Below are positions 43,170-54,882 of a stretch of DNA of 64,000 nt, one piece after another; positions within the stretch are counted from its first letter, which is position 1; each line of letters opens with the position of its first letter. Source of the stretch: Strigamia acuminata (lineage: Eukaryota; Arthropoda; Chilopoda; Geophilomorpha; Linotaeniidae); contig OX442321.1 in assembly GCA_949358305.1 (NCBI GenBank), positions 1,922,001 through 1,986,000 of the forward strand. Direction: 5' to 3'. A program made the translations under genes and the position numbers. The notes beneath the pieces were generated by a model. That model was not told where the DNA came from and made no database searches. It saw only the letters and a program-made list of their open reading frames with translations.

Positions 43170-45407
43170 TAGTTGGCAAGCAATGTGTGATACGTGATAG
43201 CTGTCATCCAATCAGCGCACAGAACAATGAATCAATAGGAAATAACACATGGATACGTGTCGATGTTATCTTTGATTCATGGTAACGCACTCCCAACATA
43301 CAGTGAACTCTCTCTAGACCGGTCATAGATGGTCCAGGGGTAAAAAATACCCGGTTACCATGGCACCTGAAATTTTTTACCGGACTCTTGAATTTCTGAG
43401 TCTGTATTTGCAAAATAGATAACTTGTCAACCCTTGGGTGCGTCAATCGAAAAGTGCTAGGTCTAGCGGGAGTATTAGGTGGGTTCTCAAAGGGTTGTCT
43501 AGAGGGAGTTCACTGTAGTTTCACGGGTAGATTCACACAAACGGCAGCTGTGTCGATATATGGTATTTGCTCGCTGCAAAACATCTGGTTGCAGCTTTGT
43601 GTTTTGCAACGAGACAAAAAATCCAAAAACGAGTGCATAAAGACCTCAGAACACGCTGACATTTCAGTGGCGGATTTTGACATTTGTCGCTTCTATTGCA
43701 AAAAATAATAGTGGTTGTCGGGTCATACTTTATATGTGTCACACAACCTTGGCTCGCCACAGTGGCAGGGATCAGCTGGCCCTGCCACCCTCGTTACGTG
43801 TCTAGTTTGCCTAATGGTAAATCCATCCCGGTGAAAATTACTGTAATTGTTTGGTTTGTAATGGCGCAAAAGCTATTTTGGAAAGTATAACGGCTTTAAC
43901 TATGTAAATGTTTTCTATCAGCACGTAAGGGGCGTGTGATTATGATTAGGCTAAAAAATATTGCCGAGACATTTCAATTCACATGCATAAATGAACAGGT
44001 TTCCCCATATGGTTAAAAAATATATTTTACAATATACAGTCTAAACTCTTTATAACGAATCGCAAGGCATCAAGAATGTTAGTGTAACCAATCAGTGTTT
44101 AATGTGTCATTAGCAGGAAATTGCGCGTCATCGCACGTCATGTTAGTTTCGTTTATTGTTTTGTAACTCATGTATAGTCGTCTCATGAAGTAAACCTGAT
44201 CGCTTGCGGTCTTGTATGTTTCAAAAGTGTTTTATTGCTTTATTACACAAACTCACAAAGAATACCGTATTTTTGCAAAAGTACAGTATTGTTTCCGTAT
44301 TTAACCTCACGAACGATGAACGTAGATTTACATTAAATAAACGAAACAAACGAAAAACCGAAATTGTAATTGCTGACAAAAATGGCAGTTTTGAATAAGA
44401 TTCGCGGCTCTTAATCGATAAAATACGGTATATTATTTGTACGTTATATAATACAATTGAAAAAATGTATTTTGAAAATGCATTTATATTTGGTAATACG
44501 TTTTAAAAAATGTATTATCATTTGCAAACCAATAGCATGCAAAAATGTATTTCACAATGAATTTTCGTGAAAGATAATGCATTTCAAAATACAGTAGGTG
44601 CATTCAAAAACTCTAAAACGTATGCAAAATTCGTTTCGTGTTTGTAATCTAGTGCAATTCATCGCAATACAATTTCAATGTATTTTTGAATCGTATGGTT
44701 TGTCCCAATACGCCCATTCAAAGCTCTAAGCAACGACTGAATTGAAGTGGTTTGGAAGATAGGAGAAAAAGACGCAAGAAATGCCAAAATTCACAATACT
44801 TTGAGCATTTCAGTACTTATCTTGACATACCACAAGCGTATTGCTGTTTCGGCTTTAATATTTTGCTATACTATGTGGTTTTACTTTGGCAAATTGAGTC
44901 ACAGTGCAGGGAAGCTAATTTTTAATTGAGATGTGTTAAAGTTGAAATGCAGAGAATTTTATGAGCTGTTTATGCATTATTCTTTTGTTTTTATTATCTG
45001 GAAAACGGCTTTTTGGTTATTTTTTAATCATAAAAAAAGTTTAGGTCAAGTCTGGGAAAAACTGAATTGTGTAATAGTGGCTGGTTAAATTAAACAACAA
45101 AATAATGTGGTAGTTATCAAATTAGGGTAAATTGCAACTTAGAGAAGACGGCGATTTCACTAAAGTGCTATTAAGGATAGACCTTTTGCACGGGGTTCAA
45201 AGTCAAGTCTGAAACTGAAACTCACTTAGCAGTCAAACTTGGTTAGTGAACACGCTTAAACCGAAAACTCGCTAAACGGATTTCGCAACAAAAAATGACC
45301 AATTTTTTGCCTAAAATTGAATTTTGAATCTAAAATTTAATCTTTTTTGTCTAAAATTTACATTTGATCACAAACAACTTTTATTTTTAGTAAACAGTCA
45401 TTATTTA
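43170..45407. other. Intergenic DNA with MITE fragments
   Basis: Contains a half Tigger-like terminus (44037-44070), a truncated ACCGTATTTTATCGATTAAGAG-family element (about 44260-44430, right end AAAATACGGTA) and a GGTGCATTCAAA terminus at 44594. No exon recognised. Confidence 0.5.
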
Positions 45408-45562
45408 GACCCTGTCTATCTTTTAATACTGTTGTTACGGCAAGACGAGAGACCGGGTTAAGATTGATGTCATTGAATCTCAATGGATTTTTATGCCATC
45501 TGGTAGATAAACTTAAAACGGCTAAACTGAAGGGAAGTTTTTTTGTCCACGACTGTACAGTT
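45408..45562 (-). mobile_element. Tc1-like MITE fragment with CAGTCGTGGACAAAAAAAC terminus
   Basis: The right end, read inward on minus, starts TGTACAGTCGTGGACAAAAA. The internal GTCTATCTTTTAATACTGTT and ATGTCATTGAATCTCAATGG recur twice at 56200-56510. The left terminus is absent. Confidence 0.6.
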
Positions 45563-46029
45563 CGCACCCGGTATCTTGATACTAAATTCAAACTTGTTGC
45601 ACAGAGAAAAGAAAACAGCAATATTTTGGTACTGCGCTGTAAATTACTTTTAATGATGAGTTTATTGTTGTTTATTTTCTTTATTTTGGTATTATTAGGC
45701 TTTACACTGCTACATAACAACTGGAATTAAAAAATCACCCGTGCAGAATGGGATGCGCAGTACGAATTTAGCATCAAAATACCGAGCGCAAACTGTAATT
45801 AGCAACCGGTGTCGTAATGCTGAATTTAAATTGCGCGTTCTGTTCTGCGCACAGGATTTCTTGTTGTTACATCAGTATTAGTCCTAATTTCCTACACTTA
45901 ATATTAAACCTACCATATTACTTCGCTTTGGAGGGCATGCCCTAAAATTGTGAGTCTTACCAGGGTGCCAGATAATTCGAATTATGCACAGTGTGAATTT
46001 AGCATCAAGTTACCGGGCAGGATATTAGA

Positions 46030-46501
46030 GAGTTTGCGGGATGCATTTTTCCCTTATTTTGCTCCACGATACACTATTTAAGTATCGTATCGTAAGGGAA
46101 AAATCTTTAGTGTATCGTTTTTAACACTAAAATAAAATATAGCGCAGCCAATCAGAATTCAGAACACTATATTGTTTAAGGCCCATTGCAAATGGCGATT
46201 ATTTTGTATCACGACGGATTGTGCACTTTGACGATCGAAGAGACGTTTTCCGAGGCCGAATTTTAAGCGGAAACTCAAGCCAGGGTTTGCCAAAGTAGGA
46301 TTCGCTTTTAAATTCGAATGTGAGGGCACGGGACACCCATTGCCGAGACCAAAGCGAATTTGACAGTCATTGGTACGTAGATTGAATGATACGTAAGGGA
46401 AAAATGCAGCCCGCAAAAACTTATTTTATCATTTTTCCCTTGCACTATTTTTTTACCGTATAGTTTTAAACTGTAAGGGAAAAATGCATCCCGCAAACTC
46501 T
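46030..46501 (+). mobile_element. 472-bp MITE with AGAGTTTGCGGGATGC termini
   Basis: Long inverted ends AGAGTTTGCGGGATGC-ATTTTTCCCTTA. Inside, the motif TAAGGGAAAAATGCAKCCCGC occurs twice near the right end (46394-46414, 46475-46494) and ATTTTTCCCTTGCACTATTT lies between them, so part of the terminus is repeated. Superfamily unknown. Confidence 0.65.
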
Positions 46502-47476
46502 ATTTTTACGCGTATAAGCCATACCGTCTCATTTGATGAGCACCTAAACAATCTGGATTCAGTGAACGTGAAAACCGCTTATCGGTGTGTGGTTTCTTGA
46601 ACCGATGTTTATTGCCCAAAGATTAACTTACCACGCTGCACTCCACTCTTCTTGCATCTAAATGTGAATAGTGCTACTTTGAATGGTGTGTTTATCATTT
46701 TTTAAGTAGCTGGGAGAAATATTTGATTTAGATGATGTTGGCCCTCTTGTGGCCAATTTTGTAGAGTTCTAACGCTTGATCGGTTTCTCCCATAGCATAA
46801 AAGAGAAAGTGCTAGAGCGGAATAGTGATTAACTGTTGGGAAAGTGCTTTGAAGACTTGTATTATAAAGCTTAATTGTTTAAACATGGCAGAACCATCAG
46901 GATTGAATTATAGCGACAAGTTCAATACACTCTGATGATTTAAAGGGGCAGTTTGCACGCAGAAATGATGCAACATACGCAACAACATTTGTAAATTCAT
47001 TTATTCGTTTGTTTTGCATAACTTTGTCTCTTGGGAAGGTTGCCATGGCAGCAAAATATCTACCTAATGGAACATTGGGCAGAGTTTTATGACTAATGAT
47101 TTTGCTGGTGAAGTGCAAATGTTGGTGTTACAGAATTGTGCGTGGAGATTATGAGGTTTTTAATGCTAAATGGGTCTTTTAGGCTGGGAATATGCAAATG
47201 ATTTTGGATGACGGCATGTAGGAATAGAATCTAAAAGCTCGGGGCTTATTTATTCGCTGGTGGTAATTGGTGATGACAACTTAAGTCATTTTTGCTGTAG
47301 ATGACAGGTTGGTTGTGAATTTGTTGGTTTCAATTGTGAGTGAAAGGTTGCAGATTTATTGTCAGTTTTTTTATCTATTTTTCCAATAGTTTAAGTGATT
47401 TTATGTTGGAGTACTAACAGTTAGGATACCGAGCGGCTATTTGAACATTGCGCTAATTGGAGGATTTATGGTAATA

Positions 47477-48170
47477 CAGTTGAACCTCGTTATAACTAGA
47501 CCCCGGAAATTTATGCAAAATAAAATTCGTTTTATGCGCATAAAAATTTGCACCAAAAGTTCCATTTTATGCAAAATAAAAATAAAAATATGAATATGCA
47601 AAATAAAACAATTAATTCGAGTGAAATCACATGTTAAAAAACAACTTCACGCCATTTCAAAGTGTTCTTGATGTAAATGAATTGTAATTAATAATTATCG
47701 TTCATTTTTTTCTATTTTTTATTTTTTTATTTGCTTATTTCTTAAAACTTTTTTCAGACACTAATTTAGTGACTTCCCCTGGTGTCTGTTTTTGGCATAG
47801 TCCTCAGTTTTCCGAACGCAAGCATGGTACACAATACGTGTATTAAAAAAAAGGCAAAAATTGATACGTACATGTTGCGTATCCTTAAAAAAAGACAAAT
47901 CGCCGTTTTTTTCTGGAAAAATAGCGGTTTATGCATTTATTTTCTCATTTTCGGAAACTATGCATTTATAGCCAATTTTGGCTTTTTATTGAATAAAAAT
48001 AATTCCTTTTATCCGGGCCCTAGTTATAACGAACTGCGATATAACGAATAAAATGGCTTGGTTGGTTGGTTATAGAACACCATGTTAAAATTTTTTGATG
48101 TAACAAACTTTCGTTGTAACAAACCGATTTTTTGGGTTTCTTGCGATTCATTATAATAAGGCTCGAATGT
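47477..48170 (+). mobile_element. Tigger/pogo-like MITE split by a nested insertion
   Basis: The left end CAGTTGAACCTCGTTATAAC (47477) and the remaining body ATAACGAACTGCGATATAAC to the right end near 48170 belong to one Tigger-like element. 520 bp (47500-48019) interrupt it. Confidence 0.65.
47500..48019 (+). mobile_element. Unclassified 520-bp insertion flanked by CTAG
   Basis: Starts ACCCCGGAAATTTATGC and ends TTTTATCCGGGCC, an imperfect CCCGGA inverted pair. CTAG is duplicated at 47496-47499 and 48020-48023 inside the host MITE, so the borders are exact. An open frame (47782-48051) runs out of the element and has no known domain. Confidence 0.6.
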
Positions 48171-48278
48171 GCAACTAAACCGTATCTATCCTTACTCTTT
48201 AACTGTAGCAGCATGTACCACTCTAAAAATTTCTTTTTCACCCAGAAGATGTATGAAAACATTTTTAGTTAACGGTTA

Positions 48279-48560
48279 GGTGCATTCAATCCTCAAAAGA
48301 AGAATTTATTTTTTTCTTAAATTACTTAAAAAATGAATTCTCAATTGAAAGTTGGACTGATCTAAAAAGACGGCCGCCTACAACATGCGGTAACAACAGC
48401 CAATAGCAGGTGCAGAAGAGATAAGTCACTTCTAGAAGTCAAACGAGTGATTTCAATTCCACTTAATCTTAATCCTCTTATTTGAATTCCTTCAAGTTGA
48501 CTTCCCAGAGATGTAATGTAAAAAACGTCGTATCTTGTAAAGAGAAGTTATTTCAATTTG
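48279..48560 (+). mobile_element. MITE with GGTGCATTCAATC terminus, right-truncated
   Basis: Left end after TTA at 48276-48278; the body matches 37768-38107 (AACAACAGCCAATAGCAGGT, CACTTAATCTTAATCCTCTT) without a right terminus. Confidence 0.65.
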
Positions 48561-49505
48561 TCAGTCACTTCACACTGACTGTAGTGTGTATTACAAAAAA
48601 TTCTTAACTTGTGAATAATTTATTTCTTCTTCCTATTTTTATCCAATGGGACTGTAATGTATAATCCTATAAAAACCCGATGTCTTGCGAAGATCAAGAA
48701 GCTAAATATTTGTATTAACTCCAGCAGTGTTTTTAACAGCCACAGTAAAGTCAAGTAATGTCATTGCTCATTGGATTATGAGGAACTGAGGGTCTTTCAT
48801 CAGATAATAAAAACCACGTAAAGATAATGGAACATTGAAAAAATTAGAAAAGATGTCTCAGTGTTTCTTATGAGCCATTTATCATTTTATTCACCCATTC
48901 ACTCTATCATTTCATTATCAGCAGTCGTTATAGCTGAGCTAGTATAGGAAAAGAAAACTTGTGTTGCAGCTGACTGAACTGAAGTAGCTAAAGGCAAGAA
49001 ATTGAGCGACTAATCAAATGATCATTGAGAATCAACACGAGCGGTATCCTTTTGACCGCAGTTTACATATGAAAGCCTTCTGTGCCCTCAGAGTTTTGCG
49101 GGATGACTTTGGTGGTGACAACCAGCTTTACATTTGCATTGAAAATTGAGAAAACCACAGAAGGGATGAATTATGAATAAATTGCAATATGTTGTTGCCT
49201 AAATATAGTGGACTTGACTCTAGTGGTCAAACTTGGAAATACTCATTTTCATTTGGAAGTTGCCATAGTTATTACTAGAACTTGACCGATATTGGTATCA
49301 GTAAAAAACGATGCAGATGCCAATATTTCTAATTTAGCAAAACGCATGGAAGACCTCAGTTGTGCATTTCTCAAATTGTGCACTTGACATATCAAAATGT
49401 GCAGAAATGCATATTTTATTGACAGATAAGTTAAAAGATCGTATAAACTTTGCACCACTTTTGATATTACATTAAATATTGACCTGAATGGATCATTTTC
49501 GTCAA

Positions 49506-49507
49506 TA

Positions 49508-49571
<64 letters not shown>
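49506..49571. repeat. (ATT)n microsatellite, about 22 units
   Basis: Perfect trinucleotide run. Confidence 0.97.
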
Positions 49572-49572
<1 letters not shown>

Positions 49573-49588
49573 AACTTAATTTGACAAA

Positions 49589-49857
49589 TACCATATTTTA
49601 TTAAGAACCGCGGTTCTTAATCAAAATTGCCATTATTGTCAGCAATTACAATTTTGGTTTTTGTTTGTTACATTTGTTTAGTCTATCAAACGAAGTCTGA
49701 ATGTTTCTAACGAACCGTACGTTCATCGTTCGTGAGGTTAAATGCAGAAACAATACCGTACTTTTGCAAAAATCTGGTATTCTTGGTGTCTCAGCCGCTG
49801 CTACTATTCGAGGGTGGCTACAATTCGAGGGCGACTCTTAATCGGTAACATACGGTA
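49589..49857 (+). mobile_element. MITE of the ACCGTATTTTATCGATTAAGAG family, copy 3
   Basis: 269 bp, from TACCATATTTTATTAAGAA to GACTCTTAATCGGTAACATACGGTA (ends shown in part). Internal palindrome around ATACCGTACTTTTGCAAAAA at 49757. Directly right of the (ATT)n run. Confidence 0.72.
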
Positions 49858-51008
49858 TATTGGTATATCGGTATCGGCCAACATCTAAATGACAACATCG
49901 GTATCGGCCATATATCAAAAACTAAAATATTTTGTGTTGTACTTCAATTTTAAACCAAAAATGACATCATTTCCTGTTTAAACCCATGTTAAAACTTAAA
50001 ATACACTTAAACTAAAATTGTTTTTTTTGTTTTTGAATGCAGCGACTGTCTCCTGAGAAATATGGACTGGCTCCTGAATTGTTTTTAGTTTTGTCGACCC
50101 CTGGTATCGGTCAAACCCTCTTCTTTACCATGACTTCCTTAGTCTCCAGATTTGCTCAGGAATTACATTCCCTGAAAACGCTGCTATGAAAAACCCTTTG
50201 TTTTTATTTGCAAAACTTTTATCAAATTCTTACTCTACAATGTTAATCGTTGTGTTTGGTTTAGTGCAGTCTCTCTATTGCACACTGCAGAGTAAAAGAA
50301 AATGCAATGGCAGTGTTTAAATGGTCAAATATAGAGCTAATGGCAAATTTGCTGTTGCACAAGCTCATTTCTTTTTTTTGAGAAAATCAAGTCTGTAGAA
50401 AGAACATTTGAGGTTGGAACTTCTTTTCCTTCGTGAAAAAAAGAAGGAGAAAAAACCCAAAACCATCAAAAAAAATATTGAGGAAATATCTTTTTTTTAT
50501 TCTTTGACAAAGCCATTCATACTGCGAAGAGAAAAAAAAGTAGCATTTTTTTCAGAATTGGAATGGAGGAGGAGACTGCTTTTCAAAGAATCCCAAGAAA
50601 ATCTCCTTGCCATATGACAAACATATGCCATACTGTGTGTGCTGGGACTACCTGAATAGAATTGTAACCAGAAAAGCAAATCCTTATCTTCCTATTTTCT
50701 TTCAATATTGCTTATACTTGAGCAAAAATTAAACAACTGCTTTTTCTTGTTACTGTTGTTTTTGTTGTTGGTTTTACTGACAGATTTGGCACCTCGTTTG
50801 TACAAACAACAAAAAATGAAGCTTCACCATCTGTTGGAATCACACCATTATCTGTTTTTTACATTACATCTACAATGTAATTTTGCAAGCATCAGCCGAA
50901 ATGGCGGTTTATGACTTCCAAAGGTTGACTAAATAATCATATTGACATGTCACATTATCTTGTGATGTTTTTATCACTGTTTCTGATTGCCACATTAAGA
51001 CAACAGTA
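49858..51008. other. Intergenic DNA, no gene seen
   Basis: AT-rich, with A-rich and poly-T runs near 50340-50500. No domain or splice structure recognised in the short frames. Confidence 0.5.
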
Positions 51009-51429
51009 TACTCTTGTTCGACTCAAGAGGGTGCCCTTCTCCCATTGGCCGAGCCGCATTACTCCTACCTCAAGTTTGTATTACTACCACTAGGAGAAGT
51101 AGTTTTTATTTTTCTTATGTTTTGTGATTGCTATTACCATTTAAGTTGATATAATTTTGATTATTTTTATAAAAAAAAAATGTTATTTCCATTTTGGAAA
51201 TAAAGTTTTATGCACATATAAATGTAAAACGCATGTTTTTTTTGTTTATTGCTTACTATGTCTGGATAGTAAGCAATTTTGAATTTTTGGCAGTTGCCTA
51301 GGCAATCGATTACAATGTCTGTACATTGTAATGCATTTCTGGTGTTTGGGTCTACATTTTTGGATCACTACACCAGTGATACGGCTCGACCAATGGGAGA
51401 AGGGCACTCTCTTGAGTCGAACAAGAGTA
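51009..51429 (-). mobile_element. TA-flanked 'ACTCTTG' MITE, copy 3
   Basis: 421 bp; TACTCTTGTTCGACTC and its complement at the ends, TA on both sides. Palindrome at 51309-51332 with intact arms. Confidence 0.8.
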
Positions 51430-51455
51430 TAGTTTACAATACTCCAAAGCGACTA

Positions 51456-52270
51456 TACTCTGGCAGACCATAAGAGTGGCCTTTCTTCCATTGGCCGAGC
51501 CATTTTAGTGGTGTACTGATACAAAAAAATTAGACTAAAACACCAGACATTGCAATCGATTACCTATTGTTAGGAAATTGTTTTCTTTCCTGACAAAGCA
51601 ACCAATAAGCTAAACAGAAATGTATTACGAAATGCAAACAACCTAAAACATTATTTTATGAATTAAAAAAAAAACATTTTATTATAAAATACAAATAAAA
51701 TTTCAGCATTTTAATCATTAGAATAATAAAAAAAATTAAGAAAAAAACAAAACTACTTTTCCTGGTGGTATGACACAGTACAGTTAGTGTACTCGAGTTG
51801 CACTCAAAAAGGCACCTCACAATGTGTACTCCCATTGGTCGAGCCAGTTTACTGGTGTAGTGATCTGGAAACGTAGACCCAAACACCAGAATTGCATTAC
51901 AATGTACAGACATTGTAATCGATTGCCTAGGCAACGGCCTAAAATTCAAACTTCCAGACGATGTAAGCAATAAACACAACAAACATGAGTTTGACATTTT
52001 TTAATGTGTGAAACTTCATTTTAATGATGGGAATAACATTTTTTATTAAATAAAATCAAAATAACATAAACTAAATTAGTCATAACAATCACAACAATAA
52101 ATAAAAAGCAAAACTACTTCTCCTAGTAGTAGTATACAGTCTGGAGTTAGTAGTAAACTGGCTCGACCAATGGGAGTACACATTGTGAGGTGCCTTTTTG
52201 AGTGCAACTCGAGTATAGTAATGAGGCTGGGCCAATGGGAGAAAGGCCACTCTTATGGTCTGCAAGAGTG
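51456..52270 (+). mobile_element. TA-flanked 'ACTCTTG' MITE, copy 4, interrupted by a copy of its own family
   Basis: The left part 51456-51789 (TACTCTGGCAGACCATAAGA) and right part 52216-52270 (TCTTATGGTCTGCAAGAGTG) form one element with matching ends. It has lost the left arm of the central palindrome (only ACATTGCAAT remains near 51548). Confidence 0.78.
51790..52215 (+). mobile_element. TA-flanked 'ACTCTTG' MITE, copy 5, nested in copy 4
   Basis: 426 bp; TACTCGAGTTGCACTC and its complement at the ends, with very similar arms (about 60 bp). Palindrome at 51896-51919 intact. It sits in a GTTAG-TA-GTAATGAGG site of the older copy. Confidence 0.8.
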
Positions 52271-53296
52271 TAGTAAATTTTAACTTTTGCGCGAAGTTTT
52301 TGTTCATAATGCAGCGACTAGCAAAATTTTATGTATTAAATTTTGCTGACCCAGTTGAAACTCTGAGCTGGGAGAATGAGGGTCTTTACCTGGAGTTTTT
52401 GGATTTGACCCAGAGAGGTGGCAACCCTGTTTATGTGCTGAAATTTTTGCTCTTGTATTGCATGTTTTAAAACTCCAAAGACCGTGCTTCTATTTATTCA
52501 AATCAATAGTGTTATGTGTGGTGAATACACAAAACCACTTAGTAATATTTCCCATTGTGCTGCTTCCTTGTTGAATATTATTGTGCCCCTGGCTGCCAGG
52601 GTTAGCCTAAACCAATAGCAGACTCTCGAACTCTGGGCCCAAGTATTATTTCACCTTGTAAATGTTGGAAAACAGCAATGTTTTCGGTCATGTTTCGATA
52701 TTTTGTTGGCTTTTATTTGGTCATTTCATTTCACGTAAGACATTACATGTCCTGTTAGTTTGTGCCCTTAGGTTTTTTTGGAATCTAAGTTAAGAAGCAC
52801 TGTTCTATGGCCTTGTGGAGGCAATAAATGTTAGGCTTTTGGAACTAGGTGATTTAGTTAGTGTTGTAATTCAACTGCACACAATAAGGAATTTAATTCG
52901 TTAGTCTCACTGTATTCTAAAAATTGTTTTTTTTTTTTATTTATAAATTTTGGTCCCTTTGTGTAACCTGGTGCTTTTTTCTACTGCCCAAAGTTGTCAT
53001 AAGAAATTTACTGCTGGGACAAAGTAAAGAATTTACTTTAATTTGATTGGTCTTTTCAAAATAGCCAAGACAGTCGCTATTGTCACTCGGATAAGCCGTA
53101 CCGATCACCGGCTGGCTTATATGCGCATTTGATCTAGTTTTACTTCAATAAATCATCCATAGATGGCGTTTAACCACAATGACATCATTGCTAAACATAT
53201 GTCTAAAAACATGTGTCTCAATGCGCACCTTTGATAATTAATACAGTGATTTTAATGACATCAATGGCGCTTGTAAATTTACAAAGAATTAACTAA
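52271..53296. other. Intergenic DNA, no gene seen
   Basis: No recognisable exon, RNA gene or repeat apart from a poly-T run at 52929-52938. Confidence 0.45.
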
Positions 53297-53602
53297 ACGC
53301 AGTGGCTGAGTTCACGTCTGACGTAAACATATTATTTTCAAGGCGCGCTGTGATTGGCTGAGAGCTATCGATGTCGGTTTGGTTCGTCAGCGTAAGTTTT
53401 CTCAAATCGATGTATTTCAAGGTGTTAGCTTTTTTTTCATAACAATGGAGGGCTACGACCCCCCTATACCTCACCTTATCTGTTAACAGCAAATTAGTTA
53501 GAACTGGGTTTTTCGTCAATGTATTTCAATGCATTTCTCAACCAATCACAGCACGCTTTGAAAATAATACGTTCACGTCGGACGTGAACCTAGCCACTGC
53601 GT
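53297..53602 (+). mobile_element. Harbinger-like MITE (TAA target) with ACGCAGTGGCT termini
   Basis: 306 bp with long inverted ends: ACGCAGTGGCT, GTTCACGTC, GACGT, TATTATTTTCAA and GCTGTGATTGG in mirrored order over about 65 bp. TAA precedes (53294-53296) and follows (53603-53605), a 3-bp target duplication as in PIF/Harbinger elements. No transposase. Confidence 0.65.
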
Positions 53603-53706
53603 TAATTAAAACCATAGGCCTTTCGATCAAACGATCATCTTCTGTGGTCATTTAGAGGCAGTTACTAAAGGGGAAATAACAAGGCGTTCTAACTTGTCCT
53701 AACATA

Positions 53707-53925
53707 CAGTGACTCAAAAAATTGTTCACATGAAAGAACGATGCATTTTCGGTCATATCTTTTTTGTTTATTGAAATTTTTTAAAATTATTTACTTTTTC
53801 TGAAAGATTATGAGCTATTTGTGTTAAAATTTAAAATATTTTCTTTCTGAGAAATCGTTATAAATCTTTTTTTTTGCCATTTAAGGATACTACTACAAAC
53901 ATGTGAACAATTTTTTGAGTCACTG
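53707..53925 (+). mobile_element. Tc1/mariner-like MITE with perfect 26-bp ends
   Basis: 219 bp flanked by TA on both sides (53705-53706, 53926-53927). Ends begin CAGTGACTCAAAAAATTG and continue TTCACATG; both arms are identical, so it is probably young. The centre is AT-rich and non-coding. Confidence 0.8.
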
Positions 53926-54079
53926 TATATCGGCAATAGGATTATTGTGGCTGGGAAAATTCATTTGTAACCAGAAAATTTGAACGTGGATACTTTTTCC
54001 TATCGTTAGGCAAAACATTTTCTCGACAATGAAAAGACGCATCTTAGAAAAGACGAAGCCGAAGAGGGTCGTTAAGCGT

Positions 54080-54326
54080 ACTTTCTCAGCGGTAAAGTGA
54101 TATGTGGAGAAGCGCAGGACAAGCGGATTTTATTTCCGGCATTGATTTCGCTCTGATACAGGATTGCCTTATTTTGAGGAAGCAGCAATTTCCGATAAGT
54201 TTAGCCTTCGCTGTGACTATAAACAAATTGCAGGGGCAAATATTTGACAAGATTGGATTTTTTTATGGGATACAAGTCTTCCTCCATGGACTCTATATAT
54301 TGCTTTTTCAAGGATGGAAAATGTGA
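54080..54326 (+). pseudogene. Helitron/PIF1-type helicase fragment, frameshifted
   Basis: The peptide KQQFPISLAFAVTINKLQGQ (about 54174-54233) followed by IFDKIGFFYGIQVFLHG fits the late motifs of Helitron-encoded PIF1-like helicases (family form: FP-LAFA-TINKSQGQTFD-VG). Upstream VICGEAQDKRILFPALIS is in another frame and ends at a TGA, so at least one frameshift separates them. The usual SQGQ is LQGQ and the following LYVALSR block is decayed. No intact Rep or helicase domain remains nearby. Confidence 0.65.
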
Positions 54327-54609
54327 CTTGAGAGTTTTGAAAATTGATGCTTTATTAATAATTTTATGGGAAAAACATCAATCAATACCGAAATTTGACA
54401 TGTGATCGTTTAATGTTAGATTAGGTGTTTTTCTAGCCTGTTGGGTTCATCACCAAAAAAGATAAACATGATGTTCTTTTTTGCTAATATCTAGTTTCAA
54501 TCGTTTAATTAGTGTTTTTTTCATCATGTGTAGCTGTCTGTACAGTCGAGCCTCGTTACAATAAATCGCAAGAAACCCGAGAAATCTGTTCGTTATAACA
54601 AAAGTTTGT

Positions 54610-54866
54610 TATCGTATTTTATCGATTAAGAGCTGCGGCTCTTATTCAAAACTGCCATTTTTGTCAGCAATTACAATTTCGGTTTTTTGTTAGTTACATT
54701 TGTGTAATGTAACAAACGAAGTCTGAACGTCTCGAACGAAGCGTATGTTCATCGTTTGTGAGGTTAAATACGGAAACAATATCGTACTTTTGCAAAAATA
54801 CGGTATTCCTGGTGTCTCAGCTGCGGCTACTATTCGAGGGCGACTCTTAATTGGTAAAATACGGTA
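54610..54866 (+). mobile_element. MITE of the ACCGTATTTTATCGATTAAGAG family, nested copy
   Basis: 257 bp, ends TATCGTATTTTATCGATTAA and TTAATTGGTAAAATACGGTA. Internal GTCAGCAATTACAATTTCGG and the near-palindrome around 54783-54810. Inserted in the Tigger-like host at 54543-55445. Confidence 0.75.
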
Positions 54867-54882
54867 TAGCAAATTTTTTTAA

